From assembly GCF_016908195.1 (NCBI RefSeq), contig NZ_JAFBDK010000016.1, positions 26,335 to 90,334 on the forward strand: 64,000 nt of DNA, written 5' to 3'. This document shows positions 53,031 through 62,853 of this stretch, piece after piece. Every line of letters begins with the position of its first letter. The stretch's first letter is position 1. The position numbers were made by a program, and so were the translations under genes. Under the pieces are notes generated by a model. The model had not been told where the DNA came from. It was given only the letters and a program-made list of their open reading frames with translations, and did no database searches. The DNA is from Jeotgalibacillus terrae. GTDB taxonomy: Bacteria; Bacillota; Bacilli; Bacillales; Jeotgalibacillaceae.

Positions 53031-53861
53031 ATGGGCGGATTCTGGTTCACAGAAAAACAAACAGAAAACTTCGGCATTACAATGAAAATCAACAAGACAC
53101 TTCACACAGAAAAGACAGATTTCCAGCAGCTCGACATGGCTGAAACAGAAGAATGGGGCAACATGCTGTTTCTTGACGGCATGGTCATGACATCACAAAA
53201 AGACGAATTCGTATACCACGAAATGGTCGCACACGTGCCACTTTTCACACACCCGAACCCTGAAAACGTACTTGTTGTAGGCGGAGGAGACGGCGGCGTG
53301 ATCCGTGAAGTACTGAAGCACCCGTCTGTGAAAAAAGCAACGCTTGTTGAAATCGATGGCAAAGTCATCGAGTACTCGAAAAAGTACCTTCCTGAAATCG
53401 CAGGAGATCTTGAAAACGAGCGCGTAGAAGTCATCGTTGGAGACGGCTTCATGCATATCGCTGAAAGTAAAAATGAGTATGATGTGATCATGGTTGATTC
53501 AACTGAACCTGTTGGACCGGCTGTTAACCTTTTTACAAAAGGCTTCTATTCAGGTATTTCCAATGCGCTGAAAGAAGACGGTATTTTCGTAGCACAGTCC
53601 GATAACCCATGGTTCAAAGCGGATCTGATTAAGCAGGTCATGAGTGATGTGAAGGAAATCTTCCCGATCACGCGCCTTTATACTGCCAATATCCCAACAT
53701 ACCCAAGTGGTCTGTGGGCATTTACACTAGGATCTAAGAAGCATGATCCTTTAAAAGTGGCTGAAGAAAGATTCCATGAAATCGATACGAAGTATTATAC
53801 AAAAGAGCTTCACAATGCAGCATTTGCGCTGCCGAAATTCGTGAAAGACTTAACTGAATAG
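53031..53861 (+). CDS. speE: spermidine synthase
   Basis: A 276-residue aminopropyltransferase that joins an aminopropyl group from decarboxylated S-adenosylmethionine to putrescine. Shows [19 protein letters not shown] at the start, the [16 protein letters not shown] cofactor motif, and [20 protein letters not shown] with the catalytic Asp. AAAGGAG lies 10 bp before the ATG. It is followed after 12 bp by speB, which makes its substrate. Confidence 0.96.
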   Translation: MGGFWFTEKQTENFGITMKINKTLHTEKTDFQQLDMAETEEWGNMLFLDGMVMTSQKDEFVYHEMVAHVPLFTHPNPENVLVVGGGDGGVIREVLKHPSVKKATLVEIDGKVIEYSKKYLPEIAGDLENERVEVIVGDGFMHIAESKNEYDVIMVDSTEPVGPAVNLFTKGFYSGISNALKEDGIFVAQSDNPWFKADLIKQVMSDVKEIFPITRLYTANIPTYPSGLWAFTLGSKKHDPLKVAEERFHEIDTKYYTKELHNAAFALPKFVKDLTE

Positions 53862-53873
53862 GAGGCATCCCCT

Positions 53874-54746
53874 GTGAAATTTGATGAGCAGTATTCAGGA
53901 AACGTTTTTATTAAAAGTCACCCGAACTATGATGAAAGCCAGGCAGTGATCTACGGCATGCCGATGGACTGGACAGTCAGCTACCGTCCAGGCTCACGCT
54001 TCGGCCCTGCCCGCATCCGCGAAGTGTCGATCGGTCTTGAAGAGTACAGTCCGTACCTTGACCGCGAGCTCGATGAAGTAAAATACTTCGATGCAGGCGA
54101 TATTCCGCTGCCGTTTGGTAATCCATATAAAAGCATCGAATTAATCGAAGAGTATATTGATTCTCTTTTAAAAGACGGAAAGTTTCCACTCGGCATGGGT
54201 GGGGAGCACCTGGTGTCATGGCCTGTCATGAAGGCTGTTGCGAAAAAATATGATGATCTTGCCATCATCCATTTTGATGCGCACACAGACCTGCGCACAG
54301 ACTATGAGGGTGAAGAGCTTTCACACTCAACACCGATCCGTAAAATTGCTGAGCATATCGGTCCGAAGAATGTCTACTCATTCGGCATCCGTTCAGGCAT
54401 GAAAGAAGAGTTTCAGTGGGCAAAAGAAAACGGTATGCACATTTCAAAATTTGAAGTGCTTGAGCCGCTAAAAGAAATCCTGCCAACACTTGCAGGCCGT
54501 AATGTGTATGTGACGATTGATATCGACGTACTTGACCCGGCACACGCACCAGGTACGGGTACAGTTGATGCAGGCGGCATCACATCACGTGAGCTGCTTG
54601 CATCAATCCACGCAATTGCTGGATCGAATGTTACTGTGGTAGGTGCAGACTTAGTTGAAGTCGCACCGGTCTATGACCACTCGGAACAAACAGCCAACAC
54701 AGCGAGTAAAATGCTGCGTGAAATGCTGTTAGGGTTTGTGAAATAA
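53874..54746 (+). CDS. speB: agmatinase
   Basis: A 290-residue ureohydrolase that converts agmatine to putrescine and urea. The manganese motifs GGEHL, IIHFDAHTDLR and VTIDIDVLDPAHAPGTGT are intact. It starts with GTG at 53874, 8 bp after AGGAGG. It forms the speEB polyamine operon ending in a terminator. Confidence 0.96.
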   Translation: MKFDEQYSGNVFIKSHPNYDESQAVIYGMPMDWTVSYRPGSRFGPARIREVSIGLEEYSPYLDRELDEVKYFDAGDIPLPFGNPYKSIELIEEYIDSLLKDGKFPLGMGGEHLVSWPVMKAVAKKYDDLAIIHFDAHTDLRTDYEGEELSHSTPIRKIAEHIGPKNVYSFGIRSGMKEEFQWAKENGMHISKFEVLEPLKEILPTLAGRNVYVTIDIDVLDPAHAPGTGTVDAGGITSRELLASIHAIAGSNVTVVGADLVEVAPVYDHSEQTANTASKMLREMLLGFVK

Positions 54747-54756
54747 AAGATTTAAG

Positions 54757-54786
54757 AAGGCTGCGGGTTGCCGCAGTCTTTTTTCT
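54757..54786 (+). terminator. terminator of speEB
   Basis: AAGGCTGCGG / CCGCAGTCTT with a T-rich tail. Confidence 0.92.
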
Positions 54787-54815
54787 GTTACCGGAGGCAG
54801 CTAGATTAGCTGTCG

Positions 54816-54928
54816 CGACACTCGGCGGTTCTGATATGACCTTCGCCGAACGTAATACAGCACTCAATCCGGGTGTATCGCTACTTCAAAGGCGCATATA
54901 CGACCTTCGGGAACCATCATACGACATT
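54816..54928. repeat. 21-bp-period degenerate array A7 (GACCTTCG core)
   Basis: GAC-type cores follow each other at 54817, 54838, about 54860, 54880, 54902 and 54923 (21, 22, 20, 22, 21 bp), typically within ATAYGACCTTCG. It starts about 30 bp past the speEB terminator and is followed by R1 copy 7. Confidence 0.75.
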
Positions 54929-55000
54929 TATCTGTATATACCTCCTTACTTATAGAAAGGAATTCGATGTGGATCATTTAAATTAATTAACCCCCCTCCA

Positions 55001-55125
55001 GGTTGATCCGAAGTGTAAGGGGGCGACTCCGGGACGATTAGAGGGAAGCTGAGACCCCACAGCCGAAGGCGAGGAGGCTCAGCAACCTCCGTCCGGAAAG
55101 CGTCCCCCTGAAACGTAGATCAACC
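55001..55125 (+). repeat. R1 hairpin element, copy 7
   Basis: The outer stem is GGTTGATC/GATCAACC, base AAGGGGGCGAC/GTCCCCCT; then GGACG/CGTCC, GAGG/CCTC, GCTGAG/CTCAGC and the apical GCC/GGC. Nearly every stem differs from copy 5 yet remains paired. It lies in the 518-bp speB-ywiB gap. Confidence 0.87.
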
Positions 55126-55197
55126 GTTGTTATAGTAATGCTGTATATTCGCACTCTCCGATATAAGATTTTTCTTCCCAAACCCCCACAACTTCCA

Positions 55198-55227
55198 TTG
55201 CATTTTACACACATCCTCTCTTATAAT
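55198..55227 (+). promoter_or_regulatory. ywiB-argS promoter
   Basis: TTGCAT (55198-55203) and TATAAT (55222-55227) with an 18-bp spacer, about 38 bp before the ywiB start. R1 copy 7 lies upstream of this promoter, so it is not in the leader of this transcript. Confidence 0.65.
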
Positions 55228-55264
55228 AGAAAGGTTATTAATTGAGCGAAACGGAGTGAGCAAG

Positions 55265-55696
55265 ATGGAAAATGCAACACCCGTATCCATTCATCTGACC
55301 ACAGTGATCACACAGCCCGACGGCTCAAAGGAAAAACTAACCCTGGAGTCTGAAGGGGAATGGATTCAGAAAAATAATATTCACTATTTAAAATATGAAG
55401 AAGAACAAAACGGCGGCACCGTCCGTACCATTGTGAAAATGGAAGAAGACAGTGCGGTTATTTTACGAAGCGGTGCAGTGAAGATGCGACTTGCATTCAG
55501 CCGCGGCAATAAAATGATGAGCAGTTATGAAAGTGAACACGGAACGCTGTCACTTTTAACAGATACAAAAAGATATACCCATAAGACACCAGGCACAGAA
55601 GACGGACGTTTTCAAATCACGTACGGACTCGAGATGCAGGGATCGAGCGTGGGTTCTTATAAAATGACGATTGATTACAAGGAGGCTGTGCAATGA
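55265..55696 (+). CDS. ywiB: YwiB family protein (DUF1934)
   Basis: A 143-residue beta-barrel-type cytosolic protein of the DUF1934 family ([19 protein letters not shown], then [23 protein letters not shown]). Function unknown. ATG 55265 is chosen over GTG 55256 since GGAG lies 8 bp before it. It overlaps argS by 4 bp (ATGA), as in B. subtilis. Confidence 0.88.
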   Translation: MENATPVSIHLTTVITQPDGSKEKLTLESEGEWIQKNNIHYLKYEEEQNGGTVRTIVKMEEDSAVILRSGAVKMRLAFSRGNKMMSSYESEHGTLSLLTDTKRYTHKTPGTEDGRFQITYGLEMQGSSVGSYKMTIDYKEAVQ

Positions 55697-57363
55697 CGAT
55701 TGCATTGGATGTACAGGAAAAACTGAAGCAGGAAATTAAAGATGCGGTACTAAAGGCAGGGCTTGCAACTGAAGAGCAGTTACCTGAAGTGATTTTAGAA
55801 ACGCCAAAAGACAAAGCAAACGGAGATTTCTCAACGAACATGGCAATGCAGCTTGCACGCGTAGCGAAAAAAGCACCGCGTCAGATCGCACAGGACATCG
55901 TTGACAACTTCGACCAGTCAAAAGCTTCTATTAAAGAGCTTGATATCGCAGGACCCGGGTTCATCAACTTTTATATGGACAACGCTTATCTGACTGACCT
56001 GATCCCGTCAATTCTGACTGCGGGAGAAGCATACGGTGAGACAGATACCGGCGGTGGTGAAAAAGTGCAGGTCGAGTTTGTATCTGCTAATCCAACCGGT
56101 GACCTTCACCTTGGACATGCACGTGGTGCGTCAGTTGGTGATTCACTGTCTAACGTTCTTGCAAAAGCAGGCTATGATGTCACGCGTGAATACTATATTA
56201 ATGATGCCGGTAACCAGATCCATAACCTTGCACTATCTGTTGAGGCACGCTATTTCCAGGCGCTTGGACACGACAAGGACATGCCTGAAGACGGCTACCA
56301 CGGTGCTGATATCATTGGAATCGCCAATACGCTTGCTGAAGAATTCGGCGATAAATATGTGAATGCTACTGAAGAAGAGCGCTATGAATTTTTCCGTGAA
56401 TACGGGTTGAAATTTGAGCTGAAAAAACTGCAGGATGATCTTGAAGCATTCCGCGTTCCATTTGACGTGTGGTTCTCTGAAACATCACTTTATAAGAGCG
56501 GCAAGATTGATGATGCGCTAAAAGTATTGAGAGATAACGGCCACATTTATGAAGAAGATGGTGCAACATGGTTCCGTTCAACGGAGCTTGGCGACGACAA
56601 AGACCGCGTTCTGATCAAAAATGACGGCTCATATACGTACCTGACGCCTGATCTGGCTTATCACCGTGATAAGTTCGAGCGCGGGTTTGGTAAAGTGATT
56701 AACATCTGGGGTGCAGATCACCACGGCTACATTCCGCGTATGAAAGCGGCCGTTGAGGCACTTGGCTATAACCGTGAGAACCTTGAAGTTGAAGTGATTC
56801 AGATGGTTCAGCTTTATAAAGACGGCGAGAAAATGAAGATGAGTAAACGTACAGGTAAAGCTGTAACGATGCGTGAACTCGTAGACGAAGTAGGCCTTGA
56901 TGCAGTACGCTACTTCTTCGCGATGCGCTCAGGTGATTCGCATATGGACTTTGACCTTGACCTTGCTGTATCTCAATCGAATGAAAACCCGGTTTACTAT
57001 GCCCAGTATGCGCACGCGCGTATCTGCAGCATTCTGCGTTCAGCAGAAGAGCAGGGCTTCAGCTTTGCAGACAAGGCTGATGTATCACTGATCGGTACTG
57101 AAAAGGAAATCGACCTGCTGAAAAAGCTAGGTGAATTCCCACAGGTAGTGGGCACTGCTGCTCAAATGCGTACACCGCATCGCGTAGCAACGTACATTAA
57201 CGAACTCGCTTCAGCGTTCCACAGCTTCTACAATGCGAACAAAGTACTTGATGCAGAAGCACCTGAGCTGACAAAAGCACGTCTGAATCTGATTCAGGCA
57301 GTACGCCAGACCATCAGCAACGCACTGAAGCTGATCGGTGTAGCAGCTCCTGAACAAATGTAA
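55693..57363 (+). CDS. argS: arginyl-tRNA synthetase
   Basis: A 556-residue class I aminoacyl-tRNA synthetase. Arg-S N-terminal domain (about 1-85), HIGH-type motif in [23 protein letters not shown] loop, and the C-terminal DALR anticodon-binding domain (about 440-556). Length and motifs are complete. It is translationally coupled to ywiB. Confidence 0.97.
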   Translation: MTIALDVQEKLKQEIKDAVLKAGLATEEQLPEVILETPKDKANGDFSTNMAMQLARVAKKAPRQIAQDIVDNFDQSKASIKELDIAGPGFINFYMDNAYLTDLIPSILTAGEAYGETDTGGGEKVQVEFVSANPTGDLHLGHARGASVGDSLSNVLAKAGYDVTREYYINDAGNQIHNLALSVEARYFQALGHDKDMPEDGYHGADIIGIANTLAEEFGDKYVNATEEERYEFFREYGLKFELKKLQDDLEAFRVPFDVWFSETSLYKSGKIDDALKVLRDNGHIYEEDGATWFRSTELGDDKDRVLIKNDGSYTYLTPDLAYHRDKFERGFGKVINIWGADHHGYIPRMKAAVEALGYNRENLEVEVIQMVQLYKDGEKMKMSKRTGKAVTMRELVDEVGLDAVRYFFAMRSGDSHMDFDLDLAVSQSNENPVYYAQYAHARICSILRSAEEQGFSFADKADVSLIGTEKEIDLLKKLGEFPQVVGTAAQMRTPHRVATYINELASAFHSFYNANKVLDAEAPELTKARLNLIQAVRQTISNALKLIGVAAPEQM

Positions 57364-57372
57364 TCAACTTTT

Positions 57373-57406
57373 AAAAACTGTCTCTTGATTGAGGCAGTTT
57401 TTTTTG
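57373..57406 (+). terminator. terminator of argS
   Basis: AAAACTGTCTC / GAGGCAGTTTT with a T-rich tail. Confidence 0.9.
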
Positions 57407-57455
57407 AAGGATTTTTTCTCTGCAGTCACGAATACCAATACCTGGAGGCGAGAAA

Positions 57456-58367
57456 ATGAATATTTTAAATAAACACCTGACAAAAGATCAGAAAATCGCA
57501 ATTAATCTATACATATCACGTGATGCAAGAGAAGTGGACAGGGCATTTCATCAATTCAGACAGGGAGAGGGCACAACTGAAAGTGTCGTACGTGCGCTTG
57601 AATCATATCAGAATGCTGACGGTGGATTTGGTCATGCGCTTGAGCCTGACCGGCGGCTGATTGATTCATCTGTACTTGAAACAACTGTTGCACTTCAATA
57701 TCTGATGCAGCTGCCGATCAATTGTGAACATCCGATGGTCTCAAAGGCACTGAACTATTTAGAGAAACAGTATGATGGAGAGAAACGGTATTTTCCAATC
57801 GTACCGGTGACTGTGAATCATGTTCCCCGTGCACCTTGGTGGCATGTGAATGATAAAGGTGAAACCGGATTTGAAAAAACACCGGGTAACCCGTCTGCAG
57901 AAATTCTCGGATATTTTCAGCGCTGCCGACCGCAGGGCCTATTCACTGCGAAACTGGAAACTGATGTCCTTAATCGTCTGGATGACATCATTGAATGGGA
58001 TATGCATGAAATCCAGTGCTTTTACAGGCTGGCTGAGATGACACCGAAGCCGGATCTTCAGCAGCTGATCCTTCAAAAGATTGTTCAACACGTTCAATTT
58101 ACTAAAAATCCTGAAGAGTGGCAGGGATACGGGCTACAGCCAATCCAGCTGATCCAGAATACACAATCACCTTTATATGAAAGGTTTGAAGACCTGGCTG
58201 AAGAAAATGCAGCATGGTATGCACGTCAGCTTCATACAGAAGGCTACTGGAACCCTTCATGGGAATGGGGGCAATATCCGGTTGAATGGGAGCTGTCAAA
58301 AAGAGAGTGGCAAAGCTACCTCACAGTCAATGCGTGTCATCCGCCACAGTATTTACTTGGCAGTTAA
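57456..58367 (+). CDS. protein with prenyltransferase/terpene-cyclase-like alpha-barrel repeats
   Basis: A 303-residue soluble protein. The repeats NADGGFGHALEPDRR and the EATVALQYL-like helices are typical of the alpha/alpha barrel of squalene-cyclase and prenyltransferase relatives, but the DXDD or zinc motifs of those enzymes are not seen, so it may be non-catalytic or act on another substrate. It is a single gene between argS and a peroxiredoxin gene. Function unknown. Confidence 0.68.
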   Translation: MNILNKHLTKDQKIAINLYISRDAREVDRAFHQFRQGEGTTESVVRALESYQNADGGFGHALEPDRRLIDSSVLETTVALQYLMQLPINCEHPMVSKALNYLEKQYDGEKRYFPIVPVTVNHVPRAPWWHVNDKGETGFEKTPGNPSAEILGYFQRCRPQGLFTAKLETDVLNRLDDIIEWDMHEIQCFYRLAEMTPKPDLQQLILQKIVQHVQFTKNPEEWQGYGLQPIQLIQNTQSPLYERFEDLAEENAAWYARQLHTEGYWNPSWEWGQYPVEWELSKREWQSYLTVNACHPPQYLLGS

Positions 58368-58370
58368 AAA

Positions 58371-58402
58371 CAGCCGGTTTTCCTGAGGGGAAAACCGGCT
58401 TA
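58371..58402. terminator. bidirectional terminator
   Basis: AGCCGGTTTTCC / GGGAAAACCGGCT hairpin between convergent genes. Confidence 0.9.
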
Positions 58403-58407
58403 CTTTC

Positions 58408-58977
58408 TTATTTCGTGTGTTTAACCACTTCAATCACCTTTTCAGGCGGTGTCCGGTAAGTGTAATCGGAGTTAATATCAGCAAATACAATTTTACCTGA
58501 AGAATCAACCACGAACGTTGCAGGCTTTGGAAGCTCCCAGTCATCGTTTCCATTATGTCCGGCTACATCCAATCCTGAATCTTTATAAAGTTCAATCAGG
58601 TAATCTGGCATGTTGAACACCAGATTGAATTGATCAGCAACCTGATTTCCTTCATCACTTAATACTGTGAATTGAAGGTTGTTTTTCTCTTTTGTGCTTA
58701 ATGAAGCTTCAGGCGTTTCCGGGCTGATCGCTACAAGGCGGGCTCCTGAATCCTTAATTGCTGAAAGCTGCTCCTGACAAGCTTTTAGCTCAAGGTTACA
58801 ATAAGGGCACCAGCCGCCGCGATAAAATGTCACAATTACCGGGCCTTCAGACAGTAGCATATCGCTGGAAATCTCCTTGCCGGCAGCGTCAGGTAAAGTA
58901 AATGAGGGCATCTGATCGCCTTCTTTCAGGCCTGTTGCAACGCCGGAATCTTCAAGTTCTTTTGTAGCCTGAGCCAT
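58408..58977 (-). CDS. peroxiredoxin-like AhpC/TSA family protein
   Basis: A thioredoxin-fold peroxidase. It shows FYRGGWCPYCNLELKACQ, where a CxxC-type pair replaces the usual single peroxidatic Cys context, as in the peroxiredoxin-like alkyl hydroperoxide group. The ATG at 58977 gives 189 residues but has no ribosome site. The frame stays open upstream and encodes a family-like helix (TTLLEEIKAYKETFKKKAP) reaching a strong AAGGAGGG, where the only suitably placed codon is ATA at 59053-59055. The real protein may be 215 residues. Confidence 0.85.
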   Translation of the reverse strand: MAQATKELEDSGVATGLKEGDQMPSFTLPDAAGKEISSDMLLSEGPVIVTFYRGGWCPYCNLELKACQEQLSAIKDSGARLVAISPETPEASLSTKEKNNLQFTVLSDEGNQVADQFNLVFNMPDYLIELYKDSGLDVAGHNGNDDWELPKPATFVVDSSGKIVFADINSDYTYRTPPEKVIEVVKHTK

Positions 58978-59238
58978 CAGCCGCTGTTTATCTTCAGGTG
59001 CCTTTTTCTTAAAAGTCTCTTTATAAGCTTTAATTTCTTCTAATAATGTTGTTATAGAAATCCCTCCTTAAAGGTACATTTTAAAACATACCAAACGAGT
59101 CGGTTTTTTTCATGCGATTTGCTTAAATAGGAATTGTAGACGTGACAAACCATTCAATTTCTGATAATATAATCACCGTCCCGGTTAATTCCGAGTATCT
59201 TGATAAGAATAATATATTTTGAATGGAGTGGCTCTAAT

Positions 59239-59874
59239 ATGGGACGTGAGTTTGTAGAAATTTTTGATGAATGGGCAGATAGTTACGATGCTTCAGTCAG
59301 TGGGCAGGACAAAGAATACGCAGCTGTTTTTGAGCACTATGACGTGATTCTTGAACAAGTTGCATCCATGGCTTCAGGACATACAGTAGAATTTGGTCCG
59401 GGCACTGGCAATCTGACTGAAAAACTTTTAGCGAAAAACCTGAAAGTAACAGCCTATGAACCGAATAATGCCATGCGCATTCGTACGCAGGAGCGTTTTC
59501 CTGCTTTAAATATTACTGACGGAGACTTCCTGGAATTTGAGTTAAATGAAAAACCGGATACATTCGTCAGCACCTACGCTTTTCACCACCTGACAGATCA
59601 GGAAAAAGCACAGGCAGCAAACATCTATGCAGCTGCATTACCACCAGGCGGGCAAATCGTTTTTGCAGATACCATTTTTGAAACAGAAGAAGCGAAGCAT
59701 GCCCAGTGGGAAAAAGTAGAACAGCAGGGGTATATGAATCTGCTTGAAGACCTGAAAAGAGAATACTATACAACCATTCCGGTTATGAACGAACTGCTCG
59801 AAGAAGCGGGGTTTACTGTTTCATTTAAAAGAATGAATGAATACGCGTGGCTGATTCATGCGGTGAAGAAATAA
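59239..59874 (+). CDS. yrrT: class I SAM-dependent methyltransferase, YrrT type
   Basis: A 211-residue methyltransferase (EFGPGTGNLTEKLL is the SAM-binding motif I). GREFVEIFDEWADSYDASVSGQDKEY matches YrrT, which in B. subtilis heads the yrrT-mtnN-mccA-mccB run. The methyl acceptor is unknown; the product S-adenosylhomocysteine would feed the downstream recycling genes. ATG 59239 follows GGAGTGG by 7 bp; an earlier TTG at 59200 has no ribosome site. Confidence 0.88.
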   Translation: MGREFVEIFDEWADSYDASVSGQDKEYAAVFEHYDVILEQVASMASGHTVEFGPGTGNLTEKLLAKNLKVTAYEPNNAMRIRTQERFPALNITDGDFLEFELNEKPDTFVSTYAFHHLTDQEKAQAANIYAAALPPGGQIVFADTIFETEEAKHAQWEKVEQQGYMNLLEDLKREYYTTIPVMNELLEEAGFTVSFKRMNEYAWLIHAVKK

Positions 59875-59923
59875 ATATCAAAGTTATACAAATTAACATG
59901 AGGGACTTTGTAAAAACAACTTA

Positions 59924-60046
59924 GTTAATCGGAGCGTAAGGCGGTGACTCCGGAGCGATAAGTGGGACAGCTGAGACCCCGCAGGCGAAGCCGAGGAGGC
60001 TTAGCGACCACCGCTCGGAAAGCATCCGCCTGAAGCGCAGATTAAC
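59924..60046 (+). repeat. R1 hairpin element, copy 8
   Basis: The outer stem is GTTAATC/GATTAAC, base GGCGG/CCGCC, then GAGCG/CGCTC, GTGG/CCAC, GCTGAG/CTTAGC and the apical GGC/GCC. It lies between yrrT and luxS; I see no terminator in the gap, so it may be inside the transcript. Confidence 0.87.
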
Positions 60047-60141
60047 GGTTATAGAAGAGAACCCGAATGGAAATCCCTGTACATCCCATCGCCATACCAG
60101 TTAAGATAAACACAATCACACTTTCAAAGGAGAGATTTCAC

Positions 60142-60615
60142 ATGACAAAGAAAATGAATGTAGAAAGCTTCAATCTTGACCACACGAAAGTAAAAGCACC
60201 GTATGTAAGATTAGTAGGCGTCACAAAAGGCCAGAACGGCGATGAAATTCATAAGTATGACATGCGTTTTAAGCAGCCGAACAAAGAGCATATGCCAATG
60301 GATGGCCTTCATTCAATTGAGCACTTAATGGCTGAAAATATCCGTAACCACCTGGACAATGTTGTTGATATCGGGCCGATGGGCTGCCAGACAGGATTCT
60401 ACCTTGCTGTGCTCAACCATGATAACTACGATGAGATTCTGAATGCGATTGAAGCAACATTGAATGATGTGCTGAAAGCTGACGAAGTACCGGCATGCAA
60501 CGAAGTTCAGTGCGGCTGGGCAGCGAATCACAGTCTTGAAGGCGCGAAGGAAATCGCTGCTGACATGCTTGCTAAGCGCGATGAGTGGAAAGATGTATTT
60601 GGTGAGGACGCTTAA
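60142..60615 (+). CDS. luxS: S-ribosylhomocysteine lyase LuxS
   Basis: A 157-residue metalloenzyme that cleaves S-ribosylhomocysteine to homocysteine and DPD, the precursor of AI-2. Metal ligands H57 and H61 in LHSIEH, the catalytic Cys in [10 protein letters not shown] and the third ligand Cys near NEVQCGW are present. ATG 60142 gives the standard length with AAGGAGAG upstream. Its stop is followed at once by the mccA start. In B. subtilis mtnN, not luxS, occupies this operon position. Confidence 0.96.
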   Translation: MTKKMNVESFNLDHTKVKAPYVRLVGVTKGQNGDEIHKYDMRFKQPNKEHMPMDGLHSIEHLMAENIRNHLDNVVDIGPMGCQTGFYLAVLNHDNYDEILNAIEATLNDVLKADEVPACNEVQCGWAANHSLEGAKEIAADMLAKRDEWKDVFGEDA

Positions 60616-61536
60616 ATGAATGTAGCAAAAAGCGTGCACGAACTGATCGGCAATACGCCGGTCGTAGAAATCTCCGGCATTCCGGTTCCAAACGAATGCC
60701 GGATTTTTGCGAAACTGGAGTATTTTAACCCGGGCGGCAGCGTCAAAGACCGCCTCGGAATGGAACTCATCGCAGATGCCCTGAAGCGCGGTGAATTAAA
60801 AGAAGGCGGCACAATCATTGAGCCGACAGCGGGCAACACTGGAATTGGTGTTGCACTCGCTGCTGTCGGACGTGGATTCAAAGTGATCTTTGTAGTACCC
60901 GAAAAGTTCAGTGTGGAAAAGCAGACGCTGATGCGTGCACTCGGCGCTGAAGTGGTTAATACACCAACGGCTGATGGAATGAAAGGTGCGATCGCAAAAG
61001 CAGAGGCGCTTGTGCGCGAGATCCCGGATTCATTTTCACCGGCTCAGTTTGGCAATCCGGCTAATCCTGAGACGTACTACAAAACCATGGGTCCTGAACT
61101 GTGGCGCGACCTCGATGGCAACATTGATATTTTTGTTGCCGGAGCAGGTACAGGCGGTACATTTATGGGAAATGCCCGCTTTTTAAAAGATCAGAACCAG
61201 GCAATTAAAACCGTTATTGTAGAACCAGAAGGCTCAACGATTAACGGAGGCGAATCCGGTCCTCATAAAACGGAAGGGATCGGAATGGAATTTCTCCCTG
61301 ACTATATGGATAGACAATTATTTGATGCGATTCATACAGTCTATGATAAGGACGCTTTTTACTGGGTAAAAGAACTGGCGTTAAAAGAAGGCCTGCTTGT
61401 CGGCAGCTCATCAGGTGCAGCGTTTCATGCTGCTCTGAAAGAAGCGGAAACAGCTGAAAAAGGCAGTCATATCGTAACGGTTTTCGCTGACAGCAGTGAA
61501 CGTTACTTGAGTCAGAATATCTATGAAGGTGGTTGA
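60616..61536 (+). CDS. mccA: O-acetylserine-dependent cystathionine beta-synthase
   Basis: A 306-residue PLP enzyme of the cysteine-synthase fold, in the MccA branch that condenses homocysteine with O-acetylserine or serine to cystathionine. Shows NPGGSVKDRLGM (PLP Lys), EPTAGNTGIGVA and GAGTGGTFMG motifs. It lacks the C-terminal CBS domains of the eukaryotic enzyme. Placement between luxS and mccB, rather than sequence alone, argues for cystathionine formation over plain cysteine synthesis. Confidence 0.92.
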   Translation: MNVAKSVHELIGNTPVVEISGIPVPNECRIFAKLEYFNPGGSVKDRLGMELIADALKRGELKEGGTIIEPTAGNTGIGVALAAVGRGFKVIFVVPEKFSVEKQTLMRALGAEVVNTPTADGMKGAIAKAEALVREIPDSFSPAQFGNPANPETYYKTMGPELWRDLDGNIDIFVAGAGTGGTFMGNARFLKDQNQAIKTVIVEPEGSTINGGESGPHKTEGIGMEFLPDYMDRQLFDAIHTVYDKDAFYWVKELALKEGLLVGSSSGAAFHAALKEAETAEKGSHIVTVFADSSERYLSQNIYEGG

Positions 61537-62682
<1,146 letters not shown>

Positions 62683-62692
62683 TAGTTGATGA

Positions 62693-62718
62693 GCCGCTCC
62701 TTAATGGGGCGGTTTTTA
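62693..62718 (+). terminator. terminator of the yrrT-luxS-mccAB run
   Basis: GCCGCTCC / GGGGCGGT with a T5 tail. Confidence 0.85.
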
Positions 62719-62754
62719 TTGGAATCCTTGAATTAAAACATATATCTGTGAAAA

Positions 62755-62838
62755 TATCTCGAATTCGAGATATTTTTTCTTGCATTCTTTTACATTCAGG
62801 CTTACAATAAAGTCAGAAAGTATCTCAGTTTCGAGATA
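62755..62838 (+). promoter_or_regulatory. promoter with two MhqR-type operators
   Basis: TATCTCGAATTCGAGATA (62755-62772) is a perfect 18-bp palindrome and TATCTCAGTTTCGAGATA (62821-62838) a near copy. They flank TTGCAT (62780-62785) and TACAAT (62803-62808), 17 bp apart. The palindrome matches the operator of the B. subtilis MarR-type quinone sensor MhqR. Confidence 0.85.
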
Positions 62839-62853
62839 AAAGGAGTGTTAGTT

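Noticed and set aside
59100..59238. Possible S-box riboswitch or CymR site upstream of yrrT
   Set aside because: No S-box core elements are present, and the AATTCCGA-like word is too short to claim a CymR site.
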